Below, one piece after another: positions 1 to 11,195 of a stretch of DNA of 64,000 nt. Position 1 is the stretch's first letter, and every line of letters begins with the position of its first letter. Location: NCBI RefSeq assembly GCF_027912455.1, contig NZ_CP115446.1:2751501-2815500 (forward strand), given 5' to 3'. The notes below the pieces were generated by a model. The model had not been told where the DNA came from. It made no database searches and saw only the letters and a list, made by a program, of their open reading frames with translations. A program made the translations under genes and the position numbers. The DNA comes from Aurantiacibacter sp. MUD61. GTDB lineage: Bacteria; Pseudomonadota; Alphaproteobacteria; Sphingomonadales; Sphingomonadaceae.

Positions 1-100
1 GGTTGCCGACCGCAGTGAAGCGCTGCACCAGCCAGTGATGCGGCCCTTCGTGGGCCGAGCCGAGACCGCGCACGCGGCCGATGGAAGTTCCGTTACCCAT
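1..100 (-). CDS. sdhD: Succinate dehydrogenase membrane anchor subunit, N-terminal part (partial)
   Basis: The reverse strand opens with an ATG at 98-100 and reads MGNGTSIGRVRGLGSAHEGP, then a His-Trp-Leu-Val-Gln-Arg-Phe-Thr stretch, before leaving the window. This is the usual cytoplasmic N-terminus of the alphaproteobacterial SdhD anchor, which with SdhC holds the SdhAB catalytic subunits on the inner membrane and binds haem b and ubiquinone. It lies 9 bp downstream of sdhC on the same strand, the standard sdhCDAB order. Only about 33 residues are visible, so the call rests mainly on context. Confidence 0.8.
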   Translation of the reverse strand, partial: MGNGTSIGRVRGLGSAHEGPHHWLVQRFTAVGN

Positions 101-109
101 AATCCAGTC

Positions 110-490
110 CTAGCGCAGCAGGATGAAGGCCCAGATGGCGGCGGTCAGCACGACCGGCAGCAGCATCGAAACCCAAGAGAAATTGCGATTGGTGTCCAGC
201 TCATAACCCGCACCGGTATCCAGCACGAAGTGGCGGATGCCCGACGATGCGTGGTTGAGGAAGGCCCAAGTGAGACCGATCAGGATGATGTAGCCGACGG
301 GCGATCCCATCCAGTCGGAAAACTGGGCGTAATAGTCAGGGCCGCTCGCCAGCGCGCCCAGCCACCACAGCAGCACGAAGAGGCCGACAATGGCCATGCC
401 ATCACCCGTCACGCGGTGGAGGATAGAGACCGCCATGTGCGGGCCCCATTTCCAGATGGAAAGGTGCGGTGAAAGCGGACGCTCAGCCAT
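110..490 (-). CDS. sdhC: Succinate dehydrogenase cytochrome b556 subunit
   Basis: About 126 residues, normal for SdhC. The N-terminal family signature is visible (RPLSPHLSIWKW, then SILHRVTG), followed by three hydrophobic segments and a haem-side SGIRHFVLD motif in the middle. SdhC is the large membrane anchor of respiratory complex II and helps form the ubiquinone site. The ATG at 490 (MAERPLSPH) was chosen rather than the upstream in-frame start at 511 because it begins directly at the conserved family N-terminus. sdhD follows after 9 bp. The 146 bp to the divergent gene at 637 should hold the sdh promoter, but no clear -35/-10 pair stands out. Confidence 0.95.
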   Translation of the reverse strand: MAERPLSPHLSIWKWGPHMAVSILHRVTGDGMAIVGLFVLLWWLGALASGPDYYAQFSDWMGSPVGYIILIGLTWAFLNHASSGIRHFVLDTGAGYELDTNRNFSWVSMLLPVVLTAAIWAFILLR

Positions 491-636
491 GGTATTCCCC
501 GGACAACACAATCGTCATTACGAACATTGGCACCCACTTAGCGGATCATGCGCGTGAGACAAGCGCACCTTCAGCCGTATTCTGCGCTTTTTCTGAGGCT
601 TTCCCCGGTAACCGCACCCCGCTATGACCTAAGCCT

Positions 637-1347
637 ATGACCAATATACTAGTAACAGGCACCAGCCGGGGTATCGGACAGGCGATTGCGGACCAGCTGA
701 CGGAGCGCGGATGCAACGTCATCGGCCATGCCACCCGCGCAATCGACGATCGCACGATAGCCGCCGATTTTGCCGATCCGCCGGCCGCGCAAATGCTGTG
801 GCAGGAAGCGCTCGATCGGCTCGACGGGCGGATAGATGTTCTCGTCAACAATGCCGGGCTGTTCGAACAAAACCCGATGCATGCGAGCGACATCGAATGG
901 CTGGACCGGTGGGAGGATACCTTGCGGATCAACCTGACCGCCGCAGCGCAATTGAGCCGCTTTGCCGTGCGCCACTGGCAAGACCGTGCGAGCAAGGGAC
1001 GCGTGGTGCACATCGCCAGCCGCGCAGCCTATCGCGGCGATTCGCCGGCGCATTGGCACTATGCTGCGGCAAAAGGCGGCATGGTCGCCATGCACAAGAC
1101 CATCGCCCGCGCCTATGCGAGCGAGAACATCCTCAGCTACTGCATCTGTCCCGGCTTTACCGACACCAGCATGGCGGGCGACTATCTCGAAAGCCGGGGC
1201 GGCGAAGGTCTGCTCGCCGACATCCCGCTGGGCCGCGTGGCCGAGCCGGAAGAAATTGCCGACATAGCGGTGTTCTGCGCGATGGACGCGCCCCCCAGCA
1301 TGACCGGCGCAGTGATCGATGCGAATGGAGCGAGCTTTGTCCGCTAA
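637..1347 (+). CDS. Short-chain dehydrogenase/reductase (SDR) family oxidoreductase
   Basis: A 236-residue classical SDR. It has the nucleotide-binding TGTSRGIG motif near residue 8, the NNAG motif around residue 74, a catalytic Ser in the IASRAAY region and a YAAAK catalytic Tyr-Lys pair near residue 148. The C-terminal PGFTDTSM segment is the usual substrate-loop entry. The family uses NAD(P)H to reduce carbonyls or oxidise alcohols; the substrate cannot be read from sequence. Its last 23 bases overlap the start of the metallo-beta-lactamase-like gene, so the two are probably co-transcribed and translationally coupled. Confidence 0.88.
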   Translation: MTNILVTGTSRGIGQAIADQLTERGCNVIGHATRAIDDRTIAADFADPPAAQMLWQEALDRLDGRIDVLVNNAGLFEQNPMHASDIEWLDRWEDTLRINLTAAAQLSRFAVRHWQDRASKGRVVHIASRAAYRGDSPAHWHYAAAKGGMVAMHKTIARAYASENILSYCICPGFTDTSMAGDYLESRGGEGLLADIPLGRVAEPEEIADIAVFCAMDAPPSMTGAVIDANGASFVR

Positions 1348-2233
1348 GCTGCTTTTTGCCGCTCCGCTGTGTCTCGCGGCCTGCGCTGCCACACCGATGC
1401 CCGCGCAGGAGGAAGAGTGGGTCTGGAACGAGCAGATCACCTTTACCGAGGATTGCGAGGAATGGGACGAGTGGGACAAGCCCGCCGATCCCTTCCGCAT
1501 GTTCGGCAACACCTACTACGTCGGAACCTGCGGCATAGCGGCAATCCTGATCGTGGATGACGAAGGCCATATGCTGCTCGATAGCGGCACCGAGGCGGGT
1601 GCCCGCATTGTCGAGCGCAATATCCGGCGTGTTGGCGTAAATCCGGAGGACATCCTGCTGCTGGGCTACAGCCATGAGCATTTCGACCATGTTGGCGGCA
1701 TGGCCTATCTGCAGGAATTGAGCGGTGCATCGCTCGTCTCGCTCGCCGCGGGGGCTGAGGCCATGCGCACGGGCAATTCCGATCCCGCCGATCCGCAGCA
1801 CGGCATGCATGATCCTTTTGTCCCGGTGCGCGTGGATTTCGTGCATGATGATGGCGACGCCATGGCTGTCGGGACCACGCAGCTTCGGTCCTTTGCCACA
1901 CCCGGCCACACGCCCGGCGCGACCACCTGGCAGTGGGAAAGCTGCGAGGGCGATCTGTGCCGGACCATCGTCTATGCAGACAGTCTCTCGGCTGTCAGTG
2001 CCGACGATTACCGTTTTTCCGATCACCCCGAATATGTGCAGGCCTACCGCGACGGCATCGCGCGCCTCGCCGCGCTCGATTGCGATATCCTGATCACTCC
2101 GCACCCTTCGGCGAGCGGTATGCGGCAGAAACTGATGGCAGACGACCTCACCAGCGGCATGGACTGCGCTGCCTACGCCGCTGATCGGCTCGAACGGCTC
2201 GAGGCGCGGCTTGCTAGCGAGGTGGAGCAATGA
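1325..2233 (+). CDS. Subclass B3 metallo-beta-lactamase-like lipoprotein
   Basis: About 302 residues with a lipoprotein-type signal (LCLAAC lipobox) for export and lipid anchoring. All B3-type zinc ligands can be placed: the HEHFDH motif (His, His, Asp, His), a second His in TPGHTPGA, and the C-terminal His in LITPHPSASGM. The PHPSASGM ending is typical of B3 enzymes, which hydrolyse penicillins, cephalosporins and carbapenems with two Zn ions; related environmental proteins can instead be lactonases or other hydrolases. Alternative starts are ATG 1319 and TTG 1337, the latter with GGAG 6 bases upstream. It overlaps the SDR upstream, and its stop overlaps the prmA start (ATGA). Confidence 0.85.
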   Translation: MERALSAKLLFAAPLCLAACAATPMPAQEEEWVWNEQITFTEDCEEWDEWDKPADPFRMFGNTYYVGTCGIAAILIVDDEGHMLLDSGTEAGARIVERNIRRVGVNPEDILLLGYSHEHFDHVGGMAYLQELSGASLVSLAAGAEAMRTGNSDPADPQHGMHDPFVPVRVDFVHDDGDAMAVGTTQLRSFATPGHTPGATTWQWESCEGDLCRTIVYADSLSAVSADDYRFSDHPEYVQAYRDGIARLAALDCDILITPHPSASGMRQKLMADDLTSGMDCAAYAADRLERLEARLASEVEQ

Positions 2234-3135
2234 GCTGGAAACTCTCCGCCATCGCTCCGAAAGAACGTGTCGAAGCCGCGCTCGAGGCGCGCGATGAGGA
2301 TCCGTTCTGGGATGCCAATATCGTGCTCACCGGTTTCGAGGTCGATCCCGATGAGCCCGAAACATGGCGGCTCGATGCCTATCTGGAGGATGCACCGGGC
2401 ACCGGCCAGCGCCGCGCGGTGCTTGCGCTGTTCGGCGAAAATCCGCCCGAGCTCGAAGAAGAAGAGCTGCCCGAGACCGACTGGGTCACCGAAAGCCAGC
2501 GCGGGGTGAAGCCGATCACAGCCGGACGGTTCTACGTCCACACGCCCGATCACCCGCCGAGCGATGAGGCAGGCATTCGCAATTTCTGCATCCCCGCAGC
2601 ACAGGCTTTCGGCACCGGCCATCATGAGACCACATGGGGCTGCCTCGTGATGCTCGACAGGATGGAGCAGCAGGGCCTCTCACCGAAAAGCACTGCCGAC
2701 ATCGGCACAGGGACAGGCTTGCTTGCCTTTGGAGCGCTGCACCTGTGGCCCCAGACCATAGCCACTGCATCCGACATCGATCCGGTCTGCGAGCCGGCCG
2801 TCATCGACAATGCCGAGCGCAACGGCATCGCGGTGGGCAGCGGCAAAGGCACACTCACCATGTTGGTGGCGGACGGTATGGACGATCCCGCATTGCATGC
2901 CGCAGCGCCGTTCGACCTGCTGATCGCCAATATCCTCGCGGCACCGCTGATCGACATGGCGCAGGACTTTGCCGGGGCTGTCGTACCGGGCGGGGACATC
3001 CTGCTATCCGGCCTGTTGACCACGCAGGAGGCCGATGTAACCAAAGCCTATCGCGAGGCCGGATGCGAGCTGCATGACCAGCTGACGGCAGGGGACTGGT
3101 CGATCCTATGGCTAAAGCAGAACAGTTCCACCTAG
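2230..3135 (+). CDS. prmA: Ribosomal protein L11 methyltransferase
   Basis: A 301-residue protein with an N-terminal substrate-recruitment domain and a C-terminal class I SAM methyltransferase domain. The SAM-binding loop DIGTGTGLLAFGAL lies near residue 155, preceded by the AFGTGHHETT segment characteristic of PrmA, and NILAAPLIDMA is the family's motif IV. PrmA trimethylates lysines and the N-terminus of ribosomal protein L11. The start overlaps the preceding gene by 4 bp and the 3' end overlaps the DUF2459 gene by 28 bp, giving a compact operon. Confidence 0.93.
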   Translation: MSWKLSAIAPKERVEAALEARDEDPFWDANIVLTGFEVDPDEPETWRLDAYLEDAPGTGQRRAVLALFGENPPELEEEELPETDWVTESQRGVKPITAGRFYVHTPDHPPSDEAGIRNFCIPAAQAFGTGHHETTWGCLVMLDRMEQQGLSPKSTADIGTGTGLLAFGALHLWPQTIATASDIDPVCEPAVIDNAERNGIAVGSGKGTLTMLVADGMDDPALHAAAPFDLLIANILAAPLIDMAQDFAGAVVPGGDILLSGLLTTQEADVTKAYREAGCELHDQLTAGDWSILWLKQNSST

Positions 3136-3827
3136 GCCGCTACGCGCTTCGCGTCGCGCTGGGCCTGTTCGCCATGCTGGCCATGGTGGTGGTCGGCTAT
3201 CCGGTCGCTGCGTGGGTGGGCAGCTCGATCCCGCAAAATGCAGATTGGGCACCGCCAGCAGACGGCGTCGACATCATGGTCGAGACGAATGGCACCCACA
3301 CATCCATCGTCGTGCCTGTGGTCACCGATCAGAAGGACTGGCGCGAGACTTTTCCCAGCGCTTCGCTCCCCACCCCCTATGGACCGCCGACCCACCTCGC
3401 CATCGGCTACGGAGAGCGCGAGGTCTTCCTCAACGTGCCGACATGGGGCGATCTTGAAGCGGCAACGGCCCTGCGCATTGCTACGGTTGGCGGGGACTCG
3501 CTCGTCCGGGTGAGCCATTACGTGCGCCCTGCCCCCAGCGAATATCACCGCCCGCTCACCATCAGCCGCGAGCAATACGCCCGCCTCATCGGCGCGATCG
3601 AATCGCACCTGCCGGAAATGTCCGCAGGCGAACGCGAAATCCTCACCGGCACCTATGCCGATGATGCCTATTATGAGGCGCTGGGCGAGTACACGATGGG
3701 CATGACATGCAACACATGGGTCGGCGCGCAACTGGCTGAGGCAGGCATTCCTATGGGCCTGTGGACCCCGATGGCGGGCGGCGTGATGAAATGGATTCCT
3801 GCGCCTGCGGCAAAGCAAGGTTCCTGA
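3108..3827 (+). CDS. DUF2459 (TIGR02117) family membrane-anchored protein
   Basis: A 239-residue protein with one N-terminal transmembrane segment (about residues 14-35). It then has the DUF2459 features: an NGTHTSIVVP motif, a HLAIGYGEREVFLN block, and a central Cys in MTCNTWV near the end of the domain. The family is uncharacterised. The conserved His and Cys suggest a papain-like or NlpC-like fold, but that is inference. It is translated from an ATG inside the prmA 3' end, so expression is probably coupled to prmA. Confidence 0.8.
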   Translation: MAKAEQFHLGRYALRVALGLFAMLAMVVVGYPVAAWVGSSIPQNADWAPPADGVDIMVETNGTHTSIVVPVVTDQKDWRETFPSASLPTPYGPPTHLAIGYGEREVFLNVPTWGDLEAATALRIATVGGDSLVRVSHYVRPAPSEYHRPLTISREQYARLIGAIESHLPEMSAGEREILTGTYADDAYYEALGEYTMGMTCNTWVGAQLAEAGIPMGLWTPMAGGVMKWIPAPAAKQGS

Positions 3828-3901
3828 GCCAGGTTAGGAACTACAGCAGGCCCTCACTCATTCTCGATGCGAACACTCACTCGCAATCAAAGAGAATATC
3901 C

Positions 3902-4573
3902 ATGGCCAAGACCCTCCTCATCACGGGCGCATCCACCGGCATCGGCGCCGCAACTGCGCGTGCCGCTGCAAAAGCTGGCTGGAACGTCGCATTGCTCGCC
4001 CGCTCGGAAGACAAGCTGAATGCCCTCGCTGCCGAGATCGGCGATTCTGCGATCGCCCTCCCCACCGATGTCACCAAGCGCGACCAGTTGACTGACGCGG
4101 TGAACGCCACGGTCGAGAAATTCGGCACGCTGGACGGCGTTTTCGCCAATGCCGGAACCGGTGTGGAGCACCCCGGCGTCGAGAACGGCGATCCGGATGA
4201 ATGGCATGACATGATCCACATCAACATCCTCGCCGTCCTCTACGCCGCGCATGCAACGCTGCCGCATCTGAAGAAGACCAAGGGGCACTTCATCGTCACC
4301 GGCTCCAAGGCAGGGCGCGAGCATTTCAAGGGCTCAATCTATTCAGCCACCAAGTGGTTCGTGCATGGCTTTGCCGGCAATCTGGCAGAGGAAATGCGCG
4401 AATGGCAGGGCCGCTGCACCGTCATTTCACCCGGCATGGTCGATACGCCTTTCTTCGACGAGCCGAAGCCGAGCAAGATCCAGCCCGAGGATGTCGCCAA
4501 TGCCGTGGTTTTCGCGCTGAGCCAGCCGGAAACGGCGGCAGTCCGCGAAGTGCACATCATGCCGAACGACTAA
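3902..4573 (+). CDS. SDR family oxidoreductase (YdfG-like)
   Basis: A 223-residue classical SDR: TLLITGASTGIG at the N-terminus, ANAG around residue 83, a Ser in IVTGSKAGRE and a YSATKW motif supplying catalytic Tyr and Lys near residue 148. PGMVDTPFF follows. The overall pattern resembles the YdfG/serine 3-dehydrogenase-type subgroup, but substrate is unknown. The ATG at 3902 matches the family N-terminus; the longer frame upstream runs through the end of the preceding gene and was not used. It ends 4 bp inside the convergent sigma factor gene. Confidence 0.88.
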   Translation: MAKTLLITGASTGIGAATARAAAKAGWNVALLARSEDKLNALAAEIGDSAIALPTDVTKRDQLTDAVNATVEKFGTLDGVFANAGTGVEHPGVENGDPDEWHDMIHINILAVLYAAHATLPHLKKTKGHFIVTGSKAGREHFKGSIYSATKWFVHGFAGNLAEEMREWQGRCTVISPGMVDTPFFDEPKPSKIQPEDVANAVVFALSQPETAAVREVHIMPND

Positions 4574-5775
4574 ACCGCAGAAATACGATCCCGCCACCGT
4601 TCGAGGAACAATTTCTCGGGCGGCGGCGGATCGGCGGCCAAGGCTTTCTCCACCATGGCCTTGGCGGCAGCTGCCTTCCCTGATTTTTCGAGCAAGCGTG
4701 CCCGCGCAACGCAAAGCGGGCGGTGTTCTGTAAGGCGGGAAACGTCGATCGCATCGAGCGTCTCCAGGCCTGCTGCCGCGCCTTCCACTTCAGCCACTGC
4801 CAGTGACCGGTTGATTGCGACAATCGGCCCGGGTCGCATGACCAGCAATGCATCGTAAAGCTCGGCAATCGCTTCCCAATTGACTTCGCCACCCGCCAGC
4901 CGCGCGCTGTGGGTGAGCTGGATGGCCGCGAGCACCTGGTAAGGGCCCGGTCGATTCACCAGCGCCGCCTCATCGAGCAAGATACGTCCTTGCTCGATCA
5001 TCGCATGGTCCCAGCGGCTGGTGTCCTGCCGTGACAGGGGGACCATCGCGCCGTCATCATCCAATCGGGCCGGAAGCCGCGCGCCGGTAATCAGGAGGAG
5101 TGCGCAAAAGCCTTTCGCTTCGGAATCGTCCGGCAACAGCTCGCAGAGCATCTGCGCGAGCGAAAGCACGTCTGCCGCAACGCCGCTGCGATCAGCACCC
5201 TCTTCAGGGCCATAGGTTTGCAAATAGCTGACTTCCAGCGCGCCCAGAACCGAAGCGATGCGCGATGGCCATTCGCGGCGATGCGGCAATTCGAACGGGA
5301 TATTCGCCGCGGCGATCTTCGCCTTGGCGCGGGTAATGCGCTGGTACATCGTGGGCACCGATACGGCGAAAGCGCGCGCGATATCCTCCACTTCCGTCCC
5401 GCAGACCACCTTCAGCGCCATCGCCACCCGTGCTTCGGGCGCAAGCGCAGGGTGGCAGCAGACGAACAGCAGTTTCAGCCGCTCATCCGGGATCGGATCG
5501 GGCAATGTGATGATAGTGTGCTGTTCGCTCATGATCGCTGCCGCTTCGCTTGCTGCGCGCTCCCGCCCCGCCTTGCGCTTCGTATCCACCGCTTTGCGCA
5601 GAGCCACACGGTAGAGCCACCCGGCCACATTGTCCGGCGCCTGCTGCCCTTGTGCCAGCAGCGCCTCGCAGGCTGCGGCAAAGGCATCTTCGGCGGTGTC
5701 GAGATCGCGAAAGCGCGTGGCGAGCGCCGCGATGACGCGCGGTCGGGCCTCAGCGATCTCGACTGCGAGCGTCAA
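4570..5775 (-). CDS. ECF sigma factor, ECF42-type, with C-terminal TPR-like extension
   Basis: About 401 residues. The N-terminal part holds sigma region 2 (DLDTAEDAFAAACEALL, then GWLYRVALRKAVD) and region 4 (GTEVEDIARAFAVSVPTMYQRITRAKAKI). It is followed by a long alpha-helical extension containing the RSGVAADVLSLAQ and PGPIVAINRSLAVAEVEG blocks typical of the ECF42 group (DUF6596). Such factors redirect RNA polymerase to a few promoters and lack a classical anti-sigma factor; the extension is thought to control activity. The start is TTG at 5775, overlapping the stop of the upstream DGPF gene (TTGA), which indicates translational coupling. The upstream reading of the frame lies inside that partner and was rejected. 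Confidence 0.87.
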   Translation of the reverse strand: MTLAVEIAEARPRVIAALATRFRDLDTAEDAFAAACEALLAQGQQAPDNVAGWLYRVALRKAVDTKRKAGRERAASEAAAIMSEQHTIITLPDPIPDERLKLLFVCCHPALAPEARVAMALKVVCGTEVEDIARAFAVSVPTMYQRITRAKAKIAAANIPFELPHRREWPSRIASVLGALEVSYLQTYGPEEGADRSGVAADVLSLAQMLCELLPDDSEAKGFCALLLITGARLPARLDDDGAMVPLSRQDTSRWDHAMIEQGRILLDEAALVNRPGPYQVLAAIQLTHSARLAGGEVNWEAIAELYDALLVMRPGPIVAINRSLAVAEVEGAAAGLETLDAIDVSRLTEHRPLCVARARLLEKSGKAAAAKAMVEKALAADPPPPEKLFLERWRDRISAV

Positions 5776-6125
5776 CCTTCGACGAAGACGGGCCGGACTT
5801 CGACCGCACCCTTGCCGGGGATGGGGATCTGCTTCGCCCATTCGAGCGCCGCATCGAGATCGGCCACGTCGATCACGTAATAGCCGCCCAATTCCTCATG
5901 CGTTTCCGCGAACGGGCCATCATGCAGGGCATGCTCGCCGTCGTCCCAACGGATCGTTGTCGCCGTGCTGCCCGGCTGCAAGCGATTGCCGCTGAATTCG
6001 ACTCCCTCAGCCACCAGCCTGCCAATCATCGCCTGATGCTTGGCAACTGTCTCCTCCATCTGCTGCGCGCCCTCTGCGCCTTCGTAGAAGCTCTCTTCCT
6101 CATGGATCAAAAGAACATACTGCAT
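5772..6125 (-). CDS. YCII/DGPF-domain protein, partner of the ECF42 sigma factor
   Basis: A 117-residue protein with the YCII-related fold. It shows a MQYVLLIHEEE start, a central DGPFAETHEELGGYYVID block (the DGPF motif that names the family) and ALEWAKQIPIPGKGAVEVRPV at the C-terminus. DGPF genes are the hallmark partners and frequent regulatory targets of ECF42 sigma factors. Here the DGPF gene precedes the sigma gene and overlaps it by 3 bp, so both are made from one message. Biochemical function is unknown. Confidence 0.88.
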   Translation of the reverse strand: MQYVLLIHEEESFYEGAEGAQQMEETVAKHQAMIGRLVAEGVEFSGNRLQPGSTATTIRWDDGEHALHDGPFAETHEELGGYYVIDVADLDAALEWAKQIPIPGKGAVEVRPVFVEG

Positions 6126-6217
6126 CGACTTCCTCCATTATCGACCGCACCGGAATTGGCGAGGTTCTGCAAGGAAGACGCCGCTGCCAAGCGGGATTCG
6201 ACAAAGGCCCGAAAAAA

Positions 6218-8644
<2,427 letters not shown>

Positions 8645-8648
<4 letters not shown>

Positions 8649-10309
8649 ACGCCCTCCAGCAGGCGATCCGCCTGTGCCCTTGCCTCTGGCGTAACCTCGG
8701 CACCGGACAGCATCCGCGCGATTTCTTCCTGCCGACCTTCAGCATCGAGCCTTGCAACGGACGTCTTCGTCACAGTCCCGCTGGACGATTTCGCGATCAA
8801 ATAGTGGGTCGAACCACGTGCCGCGACTTGGGGTGAGTGGGTCACGGCAAGCAACTGCCCATCGCTTGCCAGCCGCGCCAGCCTCTCGCCAATCGCGCTT
8901 GCCACCGCGCCGCCGACGCCGCGGTCGATTTCGTCGAAGATCACCGTCGCCGCGCCGCCCTGCTCTGCCAGCGCCACTTTCAGCGCCAGGATGAACCGCG
9001 ACAGTTCGCCGCCCGATGCAATCTTGTTGAGCGGCGCAAAGTCCGCGCCCGGATTGGTGGCGATCAGGAATTCGACCGCGTCCATGCCGCTCGCCCCCCA
9101 GCGTTCTTCGGGCAGCACGGCGACCGAAGTCTGGAAACGCGCGGCATCGAGTTTGAGCGGCGCGAGTTCTGCTGCGACTGCCTTGTCCAGCTTTCCGCCT
9201 GCTTTGACGCGTGCTTCGTGCAGGGCCTCCGCCGCCTTGCGATAGGTTTCGCCCGCTGCTTTCTCCGCCTTCTCCAGATCGGCGAGATCGGCATCGCCCT
9301 GTTCGATCGCATCGAGCTTTGCGCGCAGGGTCCGCATCACTTCGGGCAGGTCGTCCACCTGGCAATCGTGCTTGCGGGCGAGCGCGCGCAGTTCGAACAG
9401 ACGTGTTTCGATCCGGTCGAGCTCCAGCGGGTCGTGCGTCAGCGCTTCGGCGGCGGCTTCCAACTTCTCCTCCGCTTCGCCCGCTTCGATCACCGCGCGG
9501 TCGAGGCTCGCCAGAGCATCGGCCAGCAGAGGATGTTCGGGCGCTATCCGGTCGAGCTTGCGCGCCGCGCTGCGCAGCCGGGCGAGCGGTGCCTCGGACC
9601 CGTCCCAGACGAGCCGGAGCTCCTCAAGGTCGCCCGCCAGCTTCTCGCCCTTCTGCATGTCCGAGCGCGCCCCGGCGAGTTGTTCTTCTTCGCCTTCGAC
9701 CGGCTCGATATTTGTGAGTTCGGATAGATGCGCGAGCAGCAGGTCCTGATCCGCCCTCGCCTGCTCGATGTCCGCCTGCGCAGCTTCCAGCGCCTTGCGC
9801 GCCGCATGCCACGCGCTCCACGCAGCAGAGACTTTTGAAACGTCGGCACCGGCATAGCGATCGAGCAGGTCGCGGTGCCCCTTCGGATTGACCAGACCGC
9901 GATCATCGTGCTGGCCGTGCAGTTCCACCAGCGCGCCAGCCAATTGCCTCAGCAGCGCGACGCCCACCGGTTGGTCATTCACCCAGGCCTTGCTGCCACC
10001 ATCGGCCTTCAACCGGCGACGGATGATCAGCGGTTCGCCCGGCTCCAACTCCACCTCTGCATCTTGCAGCGCATCGGTGATTGTAACCGGCATCACGCCA
10101 AATTCGAAGCTGGCGGAGACACTCGCCTGCTCTTCTCCGGCGCGGACCAATGCGCTGTCCGCCCGCGCACCCAGCACAAGCCCCAAAGCATCGAGCAGGA
10201 TGGATTTACCCGCGCCCGTCTCCCCCGTCAGCACGCCGAGACCGCGCCCGAACTCTAGGTCGAGCGCGTCGATCAGCACGATATTGCGGATGGAAAGCGT
10301 GGTCAGCAT
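8645..10309 (-). CDS. recN: DNA repair protein RecN
   Basis: About 554 residues of SMC-like architecture: an N-terminal LTTLSIRNIVLIDALDLEF and Walker A GETGAGKS, a central Ala/Glu-rich coiled coil, and C-terminal signature ASGGELSRF and Walker B (TVIFDEIDRGVGG) motifs. RecN is a cohesin-like ATPase acting in double-strand break repair. The ATG at 10309 was chosen because the family begins at MLTTLSIRN; an in-frame ATG at 10327 and a longer frame exist. The following gene starts inside its stop (4 bp overlap), and ligA follows, a sensible DNA repair grouping. Confidence 0.94.
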
Positions 10310-10449
10310 GATGTGTTCATCGGTCATTACGACGCTGCCTGCCAGCGTGCAACGCACGTCGCAGGCTATCACCGATTCGACTCGAATCGTTTCATCCGGT
10401 AATCTGTGGATAACTAAAATACAGGGGTCGAGAATACGGGACGGGTCGA

Positions 10450-10797
10450 ATGGCGCAATTCTTTGCGCGAGCGCATCGCCGCTACGCACACAATCTTCCG
10501 ATAGAGCTTCAACCTGCCGATATGCTGGCAGACGCAGCCAAGGCCGCTGGCCTGCTGATCGAGATTTCGCAGGAATATGCCCGCGTCAGCCAATTGGAAT
10601 GCGATGCCTATGAACCCGGCGATATTGTCACCGTAACGACGCCCTGCGGGAAAAGCCGCAAGGCCCGGGTCCGCTGGACGCGCGAGGCGATTGCAGGCCT
10701 GCGGTTTGAGGAAGCGCTGAGGTTGCAGGAGCTGACCGATTGGTTGGCCTGCCGGAAGTTGGCGGCTGAAGAGCCAGAGCTCCAATACGCCTCCTAA
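10450..10797 (+). CDS. Stand-alone PilZ domain protein
   Basis: 115 residues forming little more than a PilZ barrel. The N-terminal ARAHRRYAHNLPIELQ supplies the RxxxR-like c-di-GMP motif, and LIEISQEYARVSQLE stands where the (D/N)xSxxG motif normally is, though the final Gly of that motif is replaced. PGDIVTVTTPCGKSRKARVRWTR completes the barrel. PilZ proteins read the second messenger cyclic-di-GMP; the imperfect second motif makes binding uncertain. A paralogue follows 68 bp downstream. Confidence 0.78.
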   Translation: MAQFFARAHRRYAHNLPIELQPADMLADAAKAAGLLIEISQEYARVSQLECDAYEPGDIVTVTTPCGKSRKARVRWTREAIAGLRFEEALRLQELTDWLACRKLAAEEPELQYAS

Positions 10798-10865
10798 AGC
10801 GCGCCGCTTAGCGTTTCTTAACCAATTTATGACGGAATGGCCCCTCGTTTCAGGGGGATTGCACC

Positions 10866-11195
10866 ATGGCGGTGCTCACAATCAGGGCTCATCAACGCTT
10901 CGCTTTGCGCAGCCCGTCCAAATTGAAAAGCACGGGCGCGCGCGCGAAACCGTGCTTGCTTATCGAGCTCTCACAGGACGGCGCGCGGATCAGTAATCTG
11001 GCCGATGCGCAGCTTGAAGTCGGTGACGAGGTCACGCTGACCACGACCGAAGGCCATTGCTTCGCAGCGAGAATTCGCTGGACGCGGGACGAATGCGCCG
11101 GACTGCGATTGACGCAGCCGCTTCATCAAGGCGAGTTGACGGAAATTATTACTGCCGCGCGGAGCGAAGAGCCCGCGCAGGCGAAAGTCGCTTAG
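10866..11195 (+). CDS. Stand-alone PilZ domain protein (paralogue of the preceding gene)
   Basis: 109 residues, clearly related to the preceding gene. It has RAHQRFALRSPSKL as the RxxxR segment, LIELSQDGARISN as a better DxSxxG-like motif (SQDGARI), and VGDEVTLTTTEGHCFAARIRWTRDECAGLRL. An AGGGGG-like ribosome site precedes the ATG by 7 bases. It probably binds cyclic-di-GMP and controls motility, adhesion or cell-cycle functions, as inferred from the family. Its stop overlaps the stop of the convergent bamD gene by 3 bp. Two GGDEF-EAL-PilZ proteins at 26-31 kb belong to the same signalling theme. Confidence 0.8.
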   Translation: MAVLTIRAHQRFALRSPSKLKSTGARAKPCLLIELSQDGARISNLADAQLEVGDEVTLTTTEGHCFAARIRWTRDECAGLRLTQPLHQGELTEIITAARSEEPAQAKVA

